DNA of 64,000 bases from Halichoerus grypus (GCF_964656455.1 NC_135721.1:54264936-54328935); one strand, 5' to 3'; positions 13,201 to 26,439 are shown, numbered from the stretch's first letter. Numbers and translations are program-made. Notes: a model not told the origin generated them from the letters alone.

Positions 13201-14933
13201 GGAAGCTCTGAGCAAACTTATTGAGTCAAACTTACGACAAAGTATATTTAACAGACTGCAGAGTCATTTTCAAAGAGGATTGTTTGCTGGAAATTTTTAG
13301 AATCTGCAGACAAAAGCAGCGTCTCTGCTGAACTCCTAAGACTCTCTGACATGACAATACCTGAAGGTTTCTAAATTCACAGCTCTTTTCCCTGCAAGCT
13401 ATTTGCTCAGCTTTCCTAATAATACCCTGCCTGCCTGGCACCTCGCCAGCTCTGTCTCAGGCAATATGCAAGCTAAACATTTTTTGACTGATTTCAATAT
13501 TTTTCTTATGCGCTAGACAGTATTTTATCTAGTGAGTATTACTGATTGCTATAATCTAAGGCCACAGTCAGCGCCGGTAAAGGTAATATTACTAGAACTG
13601 ACACTCAAGGTGAAAAGCATAGCAATTAGCAGGGGCTTGGAGAGCAACAACCCATGCTGAAACATGCTGGAGAGTTATTCTACCTCTATTTCTCCTTCTT
13701 CTCTTTCTTCTTTCAAGAATATTGCACCTGTTACCCCATTGATCAATTAGGAAGTCTACCTTAAATGTGGGTTACACTGAAATCCTCAAGGGAAAAAGTT
13801 AAACCACCTGCTTAATAAAATTATCTTTTGTGTGTGAAGTTGTTCCATCCCTAGGTGATTTCTAGGCCAGGAAAATTACTATACACCCTGCACTTTCATT
13901 TTGCAGTTGAATAGCAAACAAATGACCCAGTGCTTCTTGCACTGTTTTTTACATCTGTTTTCCTTGCTTTTGTGTCATGCCTCTGTTTAGCTTTATTGAC
14001 AAAACAATCTGTGCCTAATGTTTAAACAACATCTGTAAAATGTATTATTAAATTATGTTGGAAGAAAAAGCAGAGCAATTCTCTGAAACCCTGTGACCCC
14101 CTATTGATTTTTAGATCACAGAAGTTGAAAGGATAATTTGTGAATGTTTTAACATTTACATCGACACAGGTACCTATATTTATAGAATCTTTGATTACTT
14201 ATAAAAGTATTTGCTACATTATTACCATAACTCAGAAAGAAACCTGACCTTTAACAGTTGAATCTGTTTATTATAAGGGAGATCCTATTTTTTAAAAATA
14301 AGTTTACATTTTTACCTGCCAGTGGCATAAATCTCTAAGGATAACATACTTCCCCCCCACCTCCACTGGTAATAAATGGGAAGTGATGCCTGAATGCTTT
14401 GCATTTTTGAAGGCAGTAAATGAAGTAACTAGGAAAATCTGGTATATGTACTAAATCTGAGAATGGTAGAGCTGTGATAGTTCTGTAAAAAGTGTCACCT
14501 CAGATGTTAAGATGCTCCCTGGAATTTTATGCACCCAACTGATGGAGAGTGATTTTTCTTTCTGCATACAGACTGCATTTCACATACACTATATATTTTG
14601 CACCTAAGATCCATATTGCTTTCTCAGAGCATAAAGAAATAATCATTTAACATTAGGCCTTAATGGGAAAGTGTTTGGATGAGCAGTAGTAAACAAAGAA
14701 ACTGTAAAATTTATTCAATACACCCTAGGCTAGAACTCCGCTGAGGCAGAATGTTGTCTGAGGCATCCAGCAAGGAAGATACAACCACAGGCCCAAGTCT
14801 GCATCATATGGAAGTCCCAGCTCTGCAACACCGCTGCGAAAACAGAGAAGGAAGGCCATTCTACACTCACATTTCCAAATAAAAAAATAAAGTTGGTGTA
14901 TTCAGGAGAAAAAAAAAGAACCAAGGATTGACT

Positions 14934-14955
14934 TTGTGTGTGTGTGTGTGCGTGT
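14934..14955. repeat. (TG)n microsatellite
   Basis: Short TG run with one CG interruption. Confidence 0.9.
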
Positions 14956-15645
14956 TTTCTTTAAAGTTCGACCTAAATAATTAAAGATCTAAATAACCAT
15001 CTCAAAATGTAGGAAGTTTCTGCTTAAATGACTAAAACATTCAACATTGTAGTAATATGTTTTCACGGCTGATATAACAGAAGTAATTTTCATAGCCACA
15101 ACAACAATGGAAAAACAAAAAGGCAAAAGTCCCAAATGCTATTATTGCTCATTTTGGGATCAAATCATAATTGGGAGGGAGAAAGCAAAGAAAGAAGAAT
15201 ACATGAATGTATAGCACATACTATATTTCAAAGATTACCGTGCTTTTAAGTCTAGGTCTACCACAGCATGCTAGAGTGAGATGTTCATGCAGTGAGTTAG
15301 GGAAGTTGATTTTTTAAAAACATGCAGTTGCCTCAGATACTTCTACAATTAAGGTAAAAATATTTTCACCCAAATTATTTGCATCATTGCCTCAATTCTC
15401 AAAAAATTTGTTGGCGTAGACTTGTCCTACGATGTCTCATCTAATAAATTTCACATTCCATCCCCAGGCCCAGTTCCTATAAGCACTAATAGCAACGATT
15501 TTAAGATTCCTCCTCTCTGTTTTCATTCTGACACATAGATCAAACATAAGAGTTACAAGAGTTATTTCTTTTAATCCAAATTTTCTTTGAATTAATCAAA
15601 TCTGTCTTGTTGTTTTCCATTTAAATTCTCCCTATTGTCTCCTCA

Positions 15646-15670
15646 CCCCCCCCCCCCCGCCCGCCCCCCA
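15646..15670. repeat. C-run, G-rich in MEIS1 pre-mRNA
   Basis: About 13 consecutive C, then GCCCGCCCCCC. The minus strand has at least four runs of three or more G, a G-quadruplex-compatible pattern. Confidence 0.9.
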
Positions 15671-18513
15671 GATCCCATCTGCTTTGGCCTGGGCTAGCCA
15701 AGGCGGGTAGTTTGTATCACTCATGGCAATTAGAGAGATGGGAGATCAGTTCAGCGATGGGATGAAAGAGCCATTACAACACACCAAACTTTGCTCATCT
15801 TTGTTTCAGTCAAAACCTAACTTAAAGCTGCATAGGCCAGTGTTTCTAAGACAAGCTCACCACTAGACATGAGTTTATATTTTTCACTTTCATATTGCAT
15901 ACTTTGATACACGATGTTGCTGCCAATAATTATGACTGATCTACACCCAACCTGCCCTTCAGCATTTTATTAAACCTCTTCAACAGTGACTCATAGTTCG
16001 TACAAAATGTACATGTGTGTTAACAAGTTTTAAGAAATCCAAGAGGGAAGACACACATTTTTTAATGTTGTGGCTAAATGAAGTGAAGGGGAAATGTTAA
16101 AATACTAATGAGGATTTTCTTTTAATTATGATTTCCAGAAGGAAGGAACTTGGGCTTGATGTTCAATATAGGAAAAAATGTTTACAAGCTCTCAAGAAAG
16201 CTTTGTGTAATGTTTTATTACGGTAAAGTAAAATGAAAAGCCTTTAGTGGTTCTGCTGCTTTTAGTCTTCAAGGATGCCACAATTTAAGATGCTCTGACA
16301 TCTTCGGTTTTCATACAATACCATCTGGGTTTCCCCATTTTTGCAACCTATTTCCTACTCAAAGCCAAAAAAAATCTATTTTCAGCTCCTTAAAAGTTGA
16401 AGGTTTGGATGAAAATTAAGAAACCATTAGAATCTCAAATCAAACACGGGAATGTCATTATTCACCAAACTTAGGAGAAACACTCTCTCTTACAACTTTG
16501 ATTTACTTGAGGGAAATTCTCTACCACAAAGTTGTTAGAGCTGAAAGAGTCGCCAAGTACAAAACAATGAAGTGCAAGCCAAAGTCACTTCTAACTCCGT
16601 AGAGAAGTAGGGAGAAACAGGCGCAGTACACAGGGCCCGTGGAGAACACGACTGGGCTCACAGCCCGCAGAACTGAAAGTGACGTGTATTTATGTACCTG
16701 TGCAGAACTGAATATCCATGTGAAGTGGATAGTAAGCCTGCATATAACTCTGAAAAGTATTATGACTTTTTTAAGGTCCCTTTTTCCTCCTCTACCTGCA
16801 AAACTGAGGAAGTTGCTTTATGGTCGCCCAGTAGAATCTGGGTAAGTGACAATTGCATACTGTTTGGTGTCCCAGGAATGCCTGCCTGCCCGTGCAGCCA
16901 CAGGAAATAGCCCTGAAGGTCATCCACCTGTGGAAAGAACGTTGTCTTGGGATCTGTTCTCTGGTAACAATGTCTATAGAGGAGGGGTTGCTAGGACATG
17001 GCAGAGGAAGAGAGATGGCACGTGTGATAGATCACCTGAGGGCAGCGCTTTTGCCTTCCTTAATTAGAGTTCGCCCTGCCACTCCTTGGCCCTCAAATGG
17101 GAACGTTTCCCAGGGAAATAACATTAGTACAGCCTCCGTTGTGTTAAAATTGCATCATCGGTTTAACCTTGAAAATACATTTGAATTCAGACGTGCATGC
17201 AAAATTGATGGTCTACCCTATAAACATTGTCCAGGAGGACCTGAAGCTTAAGTTCAAATATATAGTATCAACAGTCTTGGAAATTAAGATACAATAGAGG
17301 GCACAAATAGGCAAACAAAAATCCGCAGCAGGGACACACTCCTAGCAACACATGTGGGTACAGTATGGCTTCCGTTGGCTCCCTATCCACTTGACTAAAG
17401 GCTGCAAAAATTGATCTCCCAAGGCTGCGGTAAGGTCATAGAAACTGATAACCCTTACAAGCAATGCTTATGTGAGTCTGTCTGTGTCTTGCAGATAGTG
17501 CACTTTGTAAATTAATCCTCCAAAGGCAAATATATTGTAAGTAGCTTGTTATCTCTAAAATACTAAATTGAAGAATACATGGGATTATATTGACAGAAAT
17601 TACATTTTCTGTAATGGGGTTTAATATATCTGGAATCTCTCCCAAAGGCTCCCAGGCTCTCTAACAGAGAAGGGTCTGTTAATGTAGGTGCAATGGACAT
17701 CAAGAACAAATTTATTCACCAAAATGGATTAGGCCATGTAATCAGAGATTCTATAATATTAATCTTTGACACTTATTGAACAGAAAGAAATACTTCCGTC
17801 TGCAAACTGGCATTCCCAGTTCTCCCCTTTCCCCAACCAGGCTGTGAGCCTTTTCTGGATTTTACTTCAAAGAGGATAAGGTTTCCCCATCATAAACACT
17901 AATCTAAAAATATTAGGACAATTAATTAGATACACTTAGTTTGAGAGGATATTGGATTTCGATACCCCTTCCAATATGACACTAGCTCTGGGTGATTATA
18001 TGAACCTGGCTTTCAGCACACTCACAAAGGGTCATAAATCATACTTTCCCAAAGCCTCGTTGCCATACCACCGTACATTGTCAGAATATTGTTGGCTGCT
18101 GCTTGGTACGGAATCTCAGCTTCCCCCAAATCAGGAATTCACACATTTATTTAGAAACAGTATTGCACAGCCCGGAGATACAGCAGGTTTTGAATAGCTT
18201 CAAAGTGGAAACATAAATAATTTCTCTTTTCCCATGGACGGAAGATGGGAGGAAACGGGAGACTATCCTCGAATGCTCAGCCCTAACAAAATAACTGCAG
18301 TTAGTTATTCACCGAATGTAAAACCTGACTGATATGTGATGGTGGATTTTCTTGTTCCATAGAAAACAGGATGATACCACTCTTTCTATCGATTATCCTA
18401 AAGCGGGGGGAAAAGCCATTTATAGAGCCACAGTGAATGTGAATTAAACACTTATTTATACTATGCCTAAAATTTGTCAATTTTAAAGACAATGGAAAAC
18501 AATGCAATGTTGG

Positions 18514-18541
18514 GGTGTGTGTGTGTGTGTGTGTGTGTGTT
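18514..18541. repeat. (TG)n microsatellite, (CA)n in MEIS1 pre-mRNA
   Basis: About 14 TG units lie some 175 nt downstream of the exon 9 donor. On the transcribed strand this is a CA repeat, a type known to bind hnRNP L. Confidence 0.95.
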
Positions 18542-18711
18542 TTCCATGCTAGCAAGTGCTCTCACCCATCAGTCAACCGTTTACTTTCACCTTTGGATCC
18601 ACAAGCCACCAGGGAAAACAGCAACAACCGGGTGTGTCTTCTTAATGCAAAACATTAGCTGCAGGTTGCCAGAGGGGGGAAACAGATTGTGTGTAAACAC
18701 AAAGCCAAATT

Positions 18712-18854
<143 letters not shown>

Positions 18855-18959
18855 TCACGTGTCAGGTGCAATGCTAGGGGCTAGGGATTCAATAATAAAC
18901 ACATATGCTCTGTAAAAAAAAAATATGTGTATACCAGGCAATATTTAGGCTATTTTGTC

Positions 18960-20060
18960 AATAGCCTAAGTGTCCAGCGAAGTCTATAATTAAAGGTAAA
19001 AATGCTGAGGTGTGTCACTCTTATTAATGGAATACTACATCATCTAATTAATGGCAGTAAAAGACAAGCCAATTACAAAGATTAGTGAAGTGTATAAATA
19101 GCTACTTAGAATACTTGCAGAACCTTGATACTGAGTTTATCCTTTAAAGGCTTATTTGTTGCAAACACAGAAAGTTTAGTATGATCTTCACTGTATTTTA
19201 TAGGATTAAAATAAGGACAAGCCCTTTTTGATGATATGAAAGCATATCACCTTGACATAATATTTTCATATTTCAGAACCATGGGCTTCTAAAGCTGAAC
19301 CATTTGGACCAACCACCTTAGCTGAGGTCCCCAGTAGTTAAGCACTTTGCTAGCATGACATTTTTCCCTCCAAAACACCATATTGCCAGATGCAAATATC
19401 AAAATTAAAGTGGGTGTATTTTTTTTTAACCACTAATCATTGTAGCTCTTCTGAAACACAAACAAATGACATTCAACCAAAGTTGGTTTCCATATCTGAA
19501 TGTCAACACATGCTGGGATTCTGAACACAGGCCAATACAAGGTCAAAGACCAGCATATTTTGCATGCTAAGAACAAGCCCGGCCATGTTCCTCATGAGTT
19601 AGAGTGGATAAAAAAGTATTACAGGATTAGATAATAAAATGAAATTCATACCCTCTTGAAAGAATGTTTGGAATTCTACTGAAATTGGTTTTGGCACAAA
19701 TACTTTTTGTTCAGTAATGAACTATATCTAAATCTGAAATACATGTTTCTGAAGCGGGACATGGTATCCATCTATGGACACATTGACCAGCTTGAAACGC
19801 TGCATCCCAAGAAATTCTCCCAAGATAAAAATTGTTCTGCTAGTCAATGCTCTATTCCCTTATGAATAAGAAAGGGCACCCTCAACTCTCAATTTAACTA
19901 TCTGTGCCATTGGAAACTATATTCTGGTCTATTGAATGTTAATTAACGTAGCTTTTAATCTCATTAATAATGTCTGATTAGATGCTAAGAAGGCTCGTTA
20001 ATGACCACTTTAACGCTCTTACATGTAAGCTTAAATATGTTCTATATCTGTACACGTGGG
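18960..20060. other. Repeat-free block upstream of exon 9, TAAT-rich
   Basis: I recognise no transposon here. ATTAATGG occurs twice near 19022-19057, and a dense TTAATTAA/ATTAATAAT/GATTAG/TTAATGA cluster lies at 19937-20005. Both are typical of homeodomain-bound DNA. This is a candidate conserved element, unproven. Confidence 0.35.
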
Positions 20061-20415
20061 ATTCATTTGTGGAGAGCAGAGATGTTAGCAATTTTTCCCA
20101 TAAGCATTGTCTTTGATTGTCACTTAATCAATAAATACACAATTAGAATAAGGCTTTGCTTTCATGGAATATAGTGCCTTTCTCTAAAGAGCTCCAAGTA
20201 TATTACGGACAGGATGGTGATTAATCCCCATTATATCCCTTTGAGGGACATACATGGAATCTATTGTCCCTCCTGTCTTCCAGGTGAGCAAATTGGCCAG
20301 GGAAAGACACGGTCAGCAGCCACACAACTCAGCGATATTTCCTGCTTCCCTTCCAGTGTCTAAGTCTCACCATGACTGAGGGATGTGGCAAATGCCTCTC
20401 AGAATCTTCATTCTT

Positions 20416-20608
20416 TTTTTTTTTTTTAAGATTTTATTTATTTATTTGAGAGAAAGAGAGTGAGAGAGAGCATGAAAGGGGAGAGGGTCAAAGGGAGAAG
20501 CAGACTCCCTACCGAGCAGGGAGCCCGATGTGGGACTCGATCCCAGGACTCTGGGATCATGCCCTGAGCCGAAGTCAGTCGCTTAACCACTGAGCCACCC
20601 AGGCGCCC
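20416..20608 (-). mobile_element. SINEC (Can-SINE)
   Basis: This is a reverse copy with a T-rich start, aagattttatttatttattt, and an end ...gccacccaggcgccc. A perfect 15-bp duplication agaatcttcattctt lies at 20401-20415 and 20609-20623. It sits about 1.6 kb upstream (in transcription) of exon 9. Confidence 0.95.
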
Positions 20609-20624
20609 AGAATCTTCATTCTTA

Positions 20625-21085
20625 TGCCCGCTCCCAAACCTCCAGACTGCTTACTATGGCCTGCAAGGCACGCCACCATCCAGCTCCGCCCATTTCTCAG
20701 ACTGGGTGGCCTTTTCTTCACACCCTCCCCTGCTCCACCCCTCCGTCCAGCCACACAGTTCTCCTTTCTGTTCTTCCGACACACCAACCTTATCCCTACC
20801 ACTCAGGCTCCTGCTCCGGGGTCACTTTCTCGTCTCAGCCCAAAGGCCAAACCTCACCCACCCAGTGTCCACCAGCCTACCTTACTGTTCTCACGTCAGG
20901 CTTTTCCTTCTTCCCTAATGGCAAAGCATCGCTCTCTGAAACACCTGCTCTGATGATTTGGGTCCTGTGGGTGCGCCTCCTCTCACTCACCTAGCAACTC
21001 CAAAGTAGTGACTTTCGCATTCACCATTCTCAAAGCCCAGCGTGGCACATAATGGGAGGTCAGTAAATATCTGTGAAACAAGAAG
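20625..21085 (+). mobile_element. L2 LINE 3' end
   Basis: A pyrimidine-rich region containing tggcctgcaaggcacgccacc leads to a 3' end with agcgtggcacataatgggaggtcagtaaatatctg, the L2 terminal pattern. ORFs of about 110 codons here are repeat-derived. Confidence 0.75.
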
Positions 21086-22608
21086 GAGGCTACGTCCTGC
21101 CATGATACACAGATACTCTCCACTCAGATGCAACATCAAAATGTATAATAAAAATGTTTTCAACAGCCCACAGGAGGGATAAGCAATCCAATTTGAGATC
21201 CACAATGCTACTTTCCTGACTTCATTCCTAACAGTGATGTCAACCCACTCTTCTCAAGTAACAGTATATAAACTTCATAATAGGCTAAGATCATAGGTGA
21301 CAATCCCCCTACTCAACATAATGCCAGTCATCCTAGGAAAATCTCATGCCTGGATACTGAGCTAAAAGCAATTCTCTACCCTAAGGTTTAAAACATAGCT
21401 CCAGCCGCACAATACAAACCACATGAACCTCTTATCCTATGAACAGATACTGAATTAGGGTTTGATATACAGAAGTTCTCTGTCTACACTAGTTGAAGAA
21501 TTGTATATAAGGTATACACGGCCCCATTAGATTGTATAAATTACGCTGCCACTCGCTAATTACGAGCTTTCAAACAAGGGACAACTTTTCTAATCCTCAA
21601 TTTTGTCATCTGGAGTTGAAGATCCATCAAAGTTAGAGGTTACCCGGGCTTGCAATTCTTCCACATTCTAAGCCTGATTTTGAAAAACACAAATTTTAGC
21701 ATCTAAGCTGTTGGCACTCCTTGCCATATAAAGTTGTAGACCCATGTACACAAGTCGTTTCCAAACTGTAACATCTTCTGTAATTTGCTTATGGTTTTTC
21801 AGGTCCTGTGGAAAGCTCAGTGGTTTTCAATAGAATTAATAAATATGTCAACAGTCTCACTTCACTATAGCTGGACGGCAATACCTTTTGCCCTGTCTTG
21901 TTGGTTGTGTCTTAATATGATGGCCAGAACTGGATAAAAATTAATATTTATGCCATTTACCTTTAGTTACTTCAAAAATTGAGAATGGTCACAGTCATTT
22001 ATTTGTGCTGTGTTTTCAAGAGTATTTTTGCATGCCTGTTTGTGAGTAAGTTTTACAACCATTCTTACAAAGCAAATGGAACTCACATTTTATTTATGCA
22101 GGTGGTGTCAGGAAAATTCTCTCTGGATCATTAAAATTACCTGAATCATTACAGCTTCAAAGAGCAATCAATGGCCCTCAAAATTTCAGCGCAGATTTAG
22201 GTTGTTTCTTCACATCATGCAGTTTCTGATTTCATAATTTAAATATCATAAAATGAGAAAGTTCTAGCCTTTTTTTCCTGTCACTTTTCATGTGATCTGA
22301 TTTTAAGTAATTGGAACAAACTGTGTCTAATTTCATGCAGCATAATTGCTAGGCAGCCTCAAGCTATGGAGACCCAGCACTCTGTCTCCATTAAACAATT
22401 TTCAGTCATTCAGGATATATATATATTTTTTAATAGAAATGAATGAGCCTGGATGAAATTAAATGTCACAATAATCTGGTCATTGTTAAGGGGGTGGGAG
22501 GAAAGGTGTCAACAAAATTCCCTAAACCCTTGTCTATGGCAGGGAGATGGAATTTTTTCTTTTTCTCATAGTTCTTGGCCTGCGTGTCCCACAAACTTTT
22601 AATTCCCT

Positions 22609-22609
<1 letters not shown>

Positions 22610-22640
<31 letters not shown>
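22610..22640. repeat. (CAAAA)n
   Basis: Short A-rich pentanucleotide run, with no SINE body attached. Confidence 0.9.
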
Positions 22641-22995
22641 ACAAACCCATAATTGCTAGAATCACATGAAAGCTGTGACTTCAGGTAGCTAATCCACAGT
22701 CAGCCAAAAATTCACAAAGAAGCAAGCTTTTAACTGAAATCCAGTATCTTTAAATATCTTAAATCCTATGCATCTTTCCTAAATAAGCTTTTTGTGGGCA
22801 GTATGAGTTATTCCTTTGTAGACTTAAAAAAAACCGGCTTGACAAAAACCCAACATGCCACGAGCAAGGCTGCTGTAAAAACATTCAAAATCCTGTTGTG
22901 TTATGCCCACAGGGCTGGTGAGGCCGTTAGAGGGAAAAGGTAGACATCATTTTACAAAAAAGATAAAGAGATGTGCCATTTTAGGAAGAGAATGG

Positions 22996-23205
22996 GAAAT
23001 TCCTTCCAAACCATTGCAACCAAGAGCCTAGGTCACCCCTTGCCGATCTCCTGAACACCTTTGCTATTAATGGCAAGGACACCCCTTTAAGGAAGATCAG
23101 GAAATTCCTTCCAAACCATTGCGACGAAGAGCCTAGGTCACCCCTTGCCGGTCTCCTGAACACCTTTGCTATTAATGGCAAGGACACCCCTTTAAGGAAG
23201 ATCAG
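22996..23205. repeat. 105-bp tandem duplication (two copies)
   Basis: Two head-to-tail units, 22996-23100 and 23101-23205, start gaaattccttccaaaccatt and end aaggaagatcag. I count three differences between them (gcaaccaag/gcgacgaag gives two, cgatctcc/cggtctcc gives one), about 97% identity. No transposon signature flanks them. The unit length is a multiple of three, so the minus strand shows a repeated peptide in a short ORF, which has no other support as a gene. Confidence 0.93.
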
Positions 23206-23279
23206 GAGGTTCTTATGAAGGGAAGATGGGTTGCACTTGCCAGCTACACCAATCAACCTAATCACTTTGGGATATCAAA

Positions 23280-26200
23280 GCAAATTTGACCACAGTCCAA
23301 TAGGTAGTGACAGGAGACCTCGCCTTTGTTGTGTACATTAGCGTCATGCCATTATCTCTTAAAAGCTTAATTATTTGCAAACAATTGATCAAGATGGGAA
23401 TTTGAGAAAGGATATGCAGGGGCCACTGGGAGAACTGAACGCATTAAGAGAGCAAACAAAATTACCTTTAGATCTTACAATCAGAATTAACGATTGAGAC
23501 GGGACAGCTAGGCTGGGCAGTAGCTGCAAGCGCTCTTTCCCGAGTGTTTCCCATTTGATCTGCATTAACACCTCAGGAATGAGTGAAAGCCATAAAAGAG
23601 TGATTATGTCAGGGTAAAGCTGACCCTCCCTTCCAGCACTAGCCCGGCGCACGTGTATTAGGCTGGCTTCGCTGGGGAGAGAAGAGATGATGGACTCCAT
23701 GGGAAAAGCAGCGGCTTGGGGGTGGGGGGGTGGGGGTGGGGAATGGGACCCCAACCACAGGGAATAGCTCACAATCTGATCAACCTGATTTCAATAACCA
23801 ACACCCTGACTTCTCCTTTCCGGGATAAGTCTCCTGCTGAAAGAGAAACAGTTTGTCCCTCTTTGTGTTTCTGGCTCTGAAGTGCGACTTCTAATAATGA
23901 GCTCGTACAGCAGTGATTGCTTAATAACCCCATCAAAGAATAAACTGATCCCTGGAGTATGCGGCCTGCGTAAGAGAAATGGTTAAAGAATGTCAAGAAA
24001 ATCTAAAAATAGCCTACATAAAAGTGAAGTCGGAACTGTCATTTTATCAGCCCCAAAGAATAGAAGGTGACAGAAAGAAAATGGCAACGTGCTAAAGAAA
24101 GTTATCTCTGCACAATTTCGATTTTATTTCTTGAGGTTGGGATGGGGCGGGGTGCTGATGCCAGTTATCTGGTATTTACAAGTTTACAATATATGGGAAG
24201 AAAACTTATTTACTTAAACAATCAAGCAGACCATTTCAGATGAGCATCCATGGCCAAAGGAAAAACTCTTCAGTACACACAGATGGAAAATGTCCAGTCT
24301 TATATCTTAACGATATCCTTGACCAAATGTACGCCTTTCATCAAATTTTCCACCCCTGACTGCAAATGTGGATGCCAAGACAGTGATGAACTTTATCTTA
24401 TCTACCCTGGTAACCAAGTTTCAATAACGTTCCCTCCTTCCCTGCCTTGCCCACTCTAACAGCACATTGTAATGGCAGCAGAAAATTTGAAAATAATCCT
24501 GTACAGAGCTCACTGGTGAGATAATGGAAGGCTACGCTGCCCCTTCTCAAGCCTCAGATTAGTAATTTCTTGTGACACAGAACTGCCTCTATACCGAAAC
24601 TGCAAAACAGCTATAACAAAGCAATAGAGGTGGAAGCAATTTTCAAGCAAAATGTTACATGCTATACTTTAAAAGGTATGGGAATAGGTACCGTGGGAGC
24701 TGATCTAACAGGAGGAATTATGGCAACTGTCCAATATATCCCTTATCAAGGCAATGTTCTGTTGCTTGGCTGAATATGTTGGAAGAACAATTTCGGAACT
24801 TCTTTTATCCTTTTTCCTCCAGCCCTTTGCCTCCTCCACAGCTAAGTTTAATGCATTAATATAAGTTGACCTTGAGCTAAACTCTGGTATGTGATGGAGA
24901 GATACTCCCTTTAAAGTAAAAAAAAAAAAAAAAGCTACCATATGGCTTTTAACCATTAGATCTCTGTGTTCTTTTCAAACTTCTACAGAGTTTTTGACAC
25001 TAAGAGAGTATCGTGGATCTAAATTAAAATAACTAGCTATATATCTGGCCTCTCAGAAGACAAGCAGAAACTTGCTAACCAAATGTATTTATATTTGCTT
25101 AATATAATTTTTTTGCCTACAAAAACTTCTCCCACTTTAAATAAACTTGCAGCCATTTTCCCCTTATGCATTGACTCTGAATAGCTTACACTGCGACAAT
25201 TACATTGATCTAGGATACTTCTTTCCTTTAAAAAAAATCCATCATGCTTCCCTATTGTCTTTCAGCTTTATGAATTAGTTTTACTGTTTCAGTGAATGCT
25301 TTTTTGTCTTTTGACTGCACATTATCAAAGAGACACTTTGTGCTTCCCATTTGCATTACAAAAGCTGGGTACTGCGCAGTGGAAGAACAGAGCCTGAATG
25401 CATAGTAGTTGGGTCCTGCATCCTCACTCATGCTGGAATCAAAAGAAGAACGGTGCTGTCGGTGCTGGCTAAGAAGCCAAGAATGTTTGGAGCATCATCA
25501 GTGAAGTCACAGGACTTTGACCTGCTTTTTAATTCTCCACCAACGCTCGTGGATTGCCTAGCTGCTCCGATTAAACGTGCTCCATTGATTGCTCGCACTT
25601 GCTTTTTCTGAAGCCTCGTCAAGCCGTTTTCCAGACAACCCCTCTCATTTCTTGTCTCTCTAGCAGCAGTAGGAGAAGTTGCTAGTGGAGTTATGCAAGT
25701 AGGGAAGTCAGGTAGAAATCTCTAAACTTGATCTTATCACATGAAAATGACAGAAGCGTGGCAGGAAAAGTTGAACGCTGGGTAATATTTCATAGCAATC
25801 TTTACTTTTGCACTAATGAGACTATCTTTATAATACACAGCAGTGAAAACATTGTTTTATAGTCAATTATAAGAGGCCAAGACTACACTACCTTGCCTGG
25901 CTCATCTCTCTGACCTTTTAATTTCTTGTAAATATCAAATAAATATAACATAAAAACACTAAATAAAAAAACCAAATACTTACAGTAAGGGATTTCATAG
26001 TCCCTCATGTTGGGGATTTTTTAAAGTTGCTTGCAATTCTGTAACAATGACAATGTTTTAGATCTATTCTCTATTAGCTCTCTCTATATATGTTATGGGA
26101 GGATTTTTAAGTATATGCATTAAAGCAAAAAATTTAGACTGTAAATTAGCAATTACTTATATCCTCCTCCTAAAAGTATTAAAATTCATGAAGAGTGCTA

Positions 26201-26400
26201 AAATTATTTTGAACAGTTATGATTATTAATGAACTCCCTGAATATTGATTCTCTTAGTAGAAGACCATGGCTATAAAAGGAAACACAAAAAGGCCAATAA
26301 GAAAAACAGGGTGGGAGGAGTAGGGGCTCGGGGGTGGGGATGGGGGAGAAAAGTCATGTTTCATTTTTGTGCCCCCTTGGAATCATTTAAAATCATAGCT
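23280..26400. other. Repeat-poor intron block
   Basis: Apart from an A run near 24920 and G-rich tracts near 23718 and 26310, I see no repeat. Short ORFs on both strands (up to 127 codons) have no domain and no splice context. Confidence 0.5.
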
Positions 26401-26439
26401 CTTTGATTTGAACTCTTACTGTTTGTCAGTAGGACAAAC

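Larger units (their letters stand above)
13210..18500. other. Unique intron 9 sequence
   Basis: Apart from the TG run and C run listed, no repeat is recognised. ORFs near 16.6-17.25 kb (up to 132 codons, plus strand) have no domains. Confidence 0.45.

Noticed and set aside
12896..13300. 134-codon plus-strand ORF over the CpG patch
   Set aside because: No recognisable protein features. GC-rich sequence has fewer stop codons, which explains its length.
16853..17251. 132-codon plus-strand ORF
   Set aside because: No domain or supporting signals. Overlapping ORFs in other frames suggest chance.
22981..23265. 94-codon minus-strand ORF with an internal peptide repeat
   Set aside because: The peptide repeat arises from the 105-bp DNA duplication, whose length is a multiple of three. 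No acceptor/donor pair or homology supports an exon.
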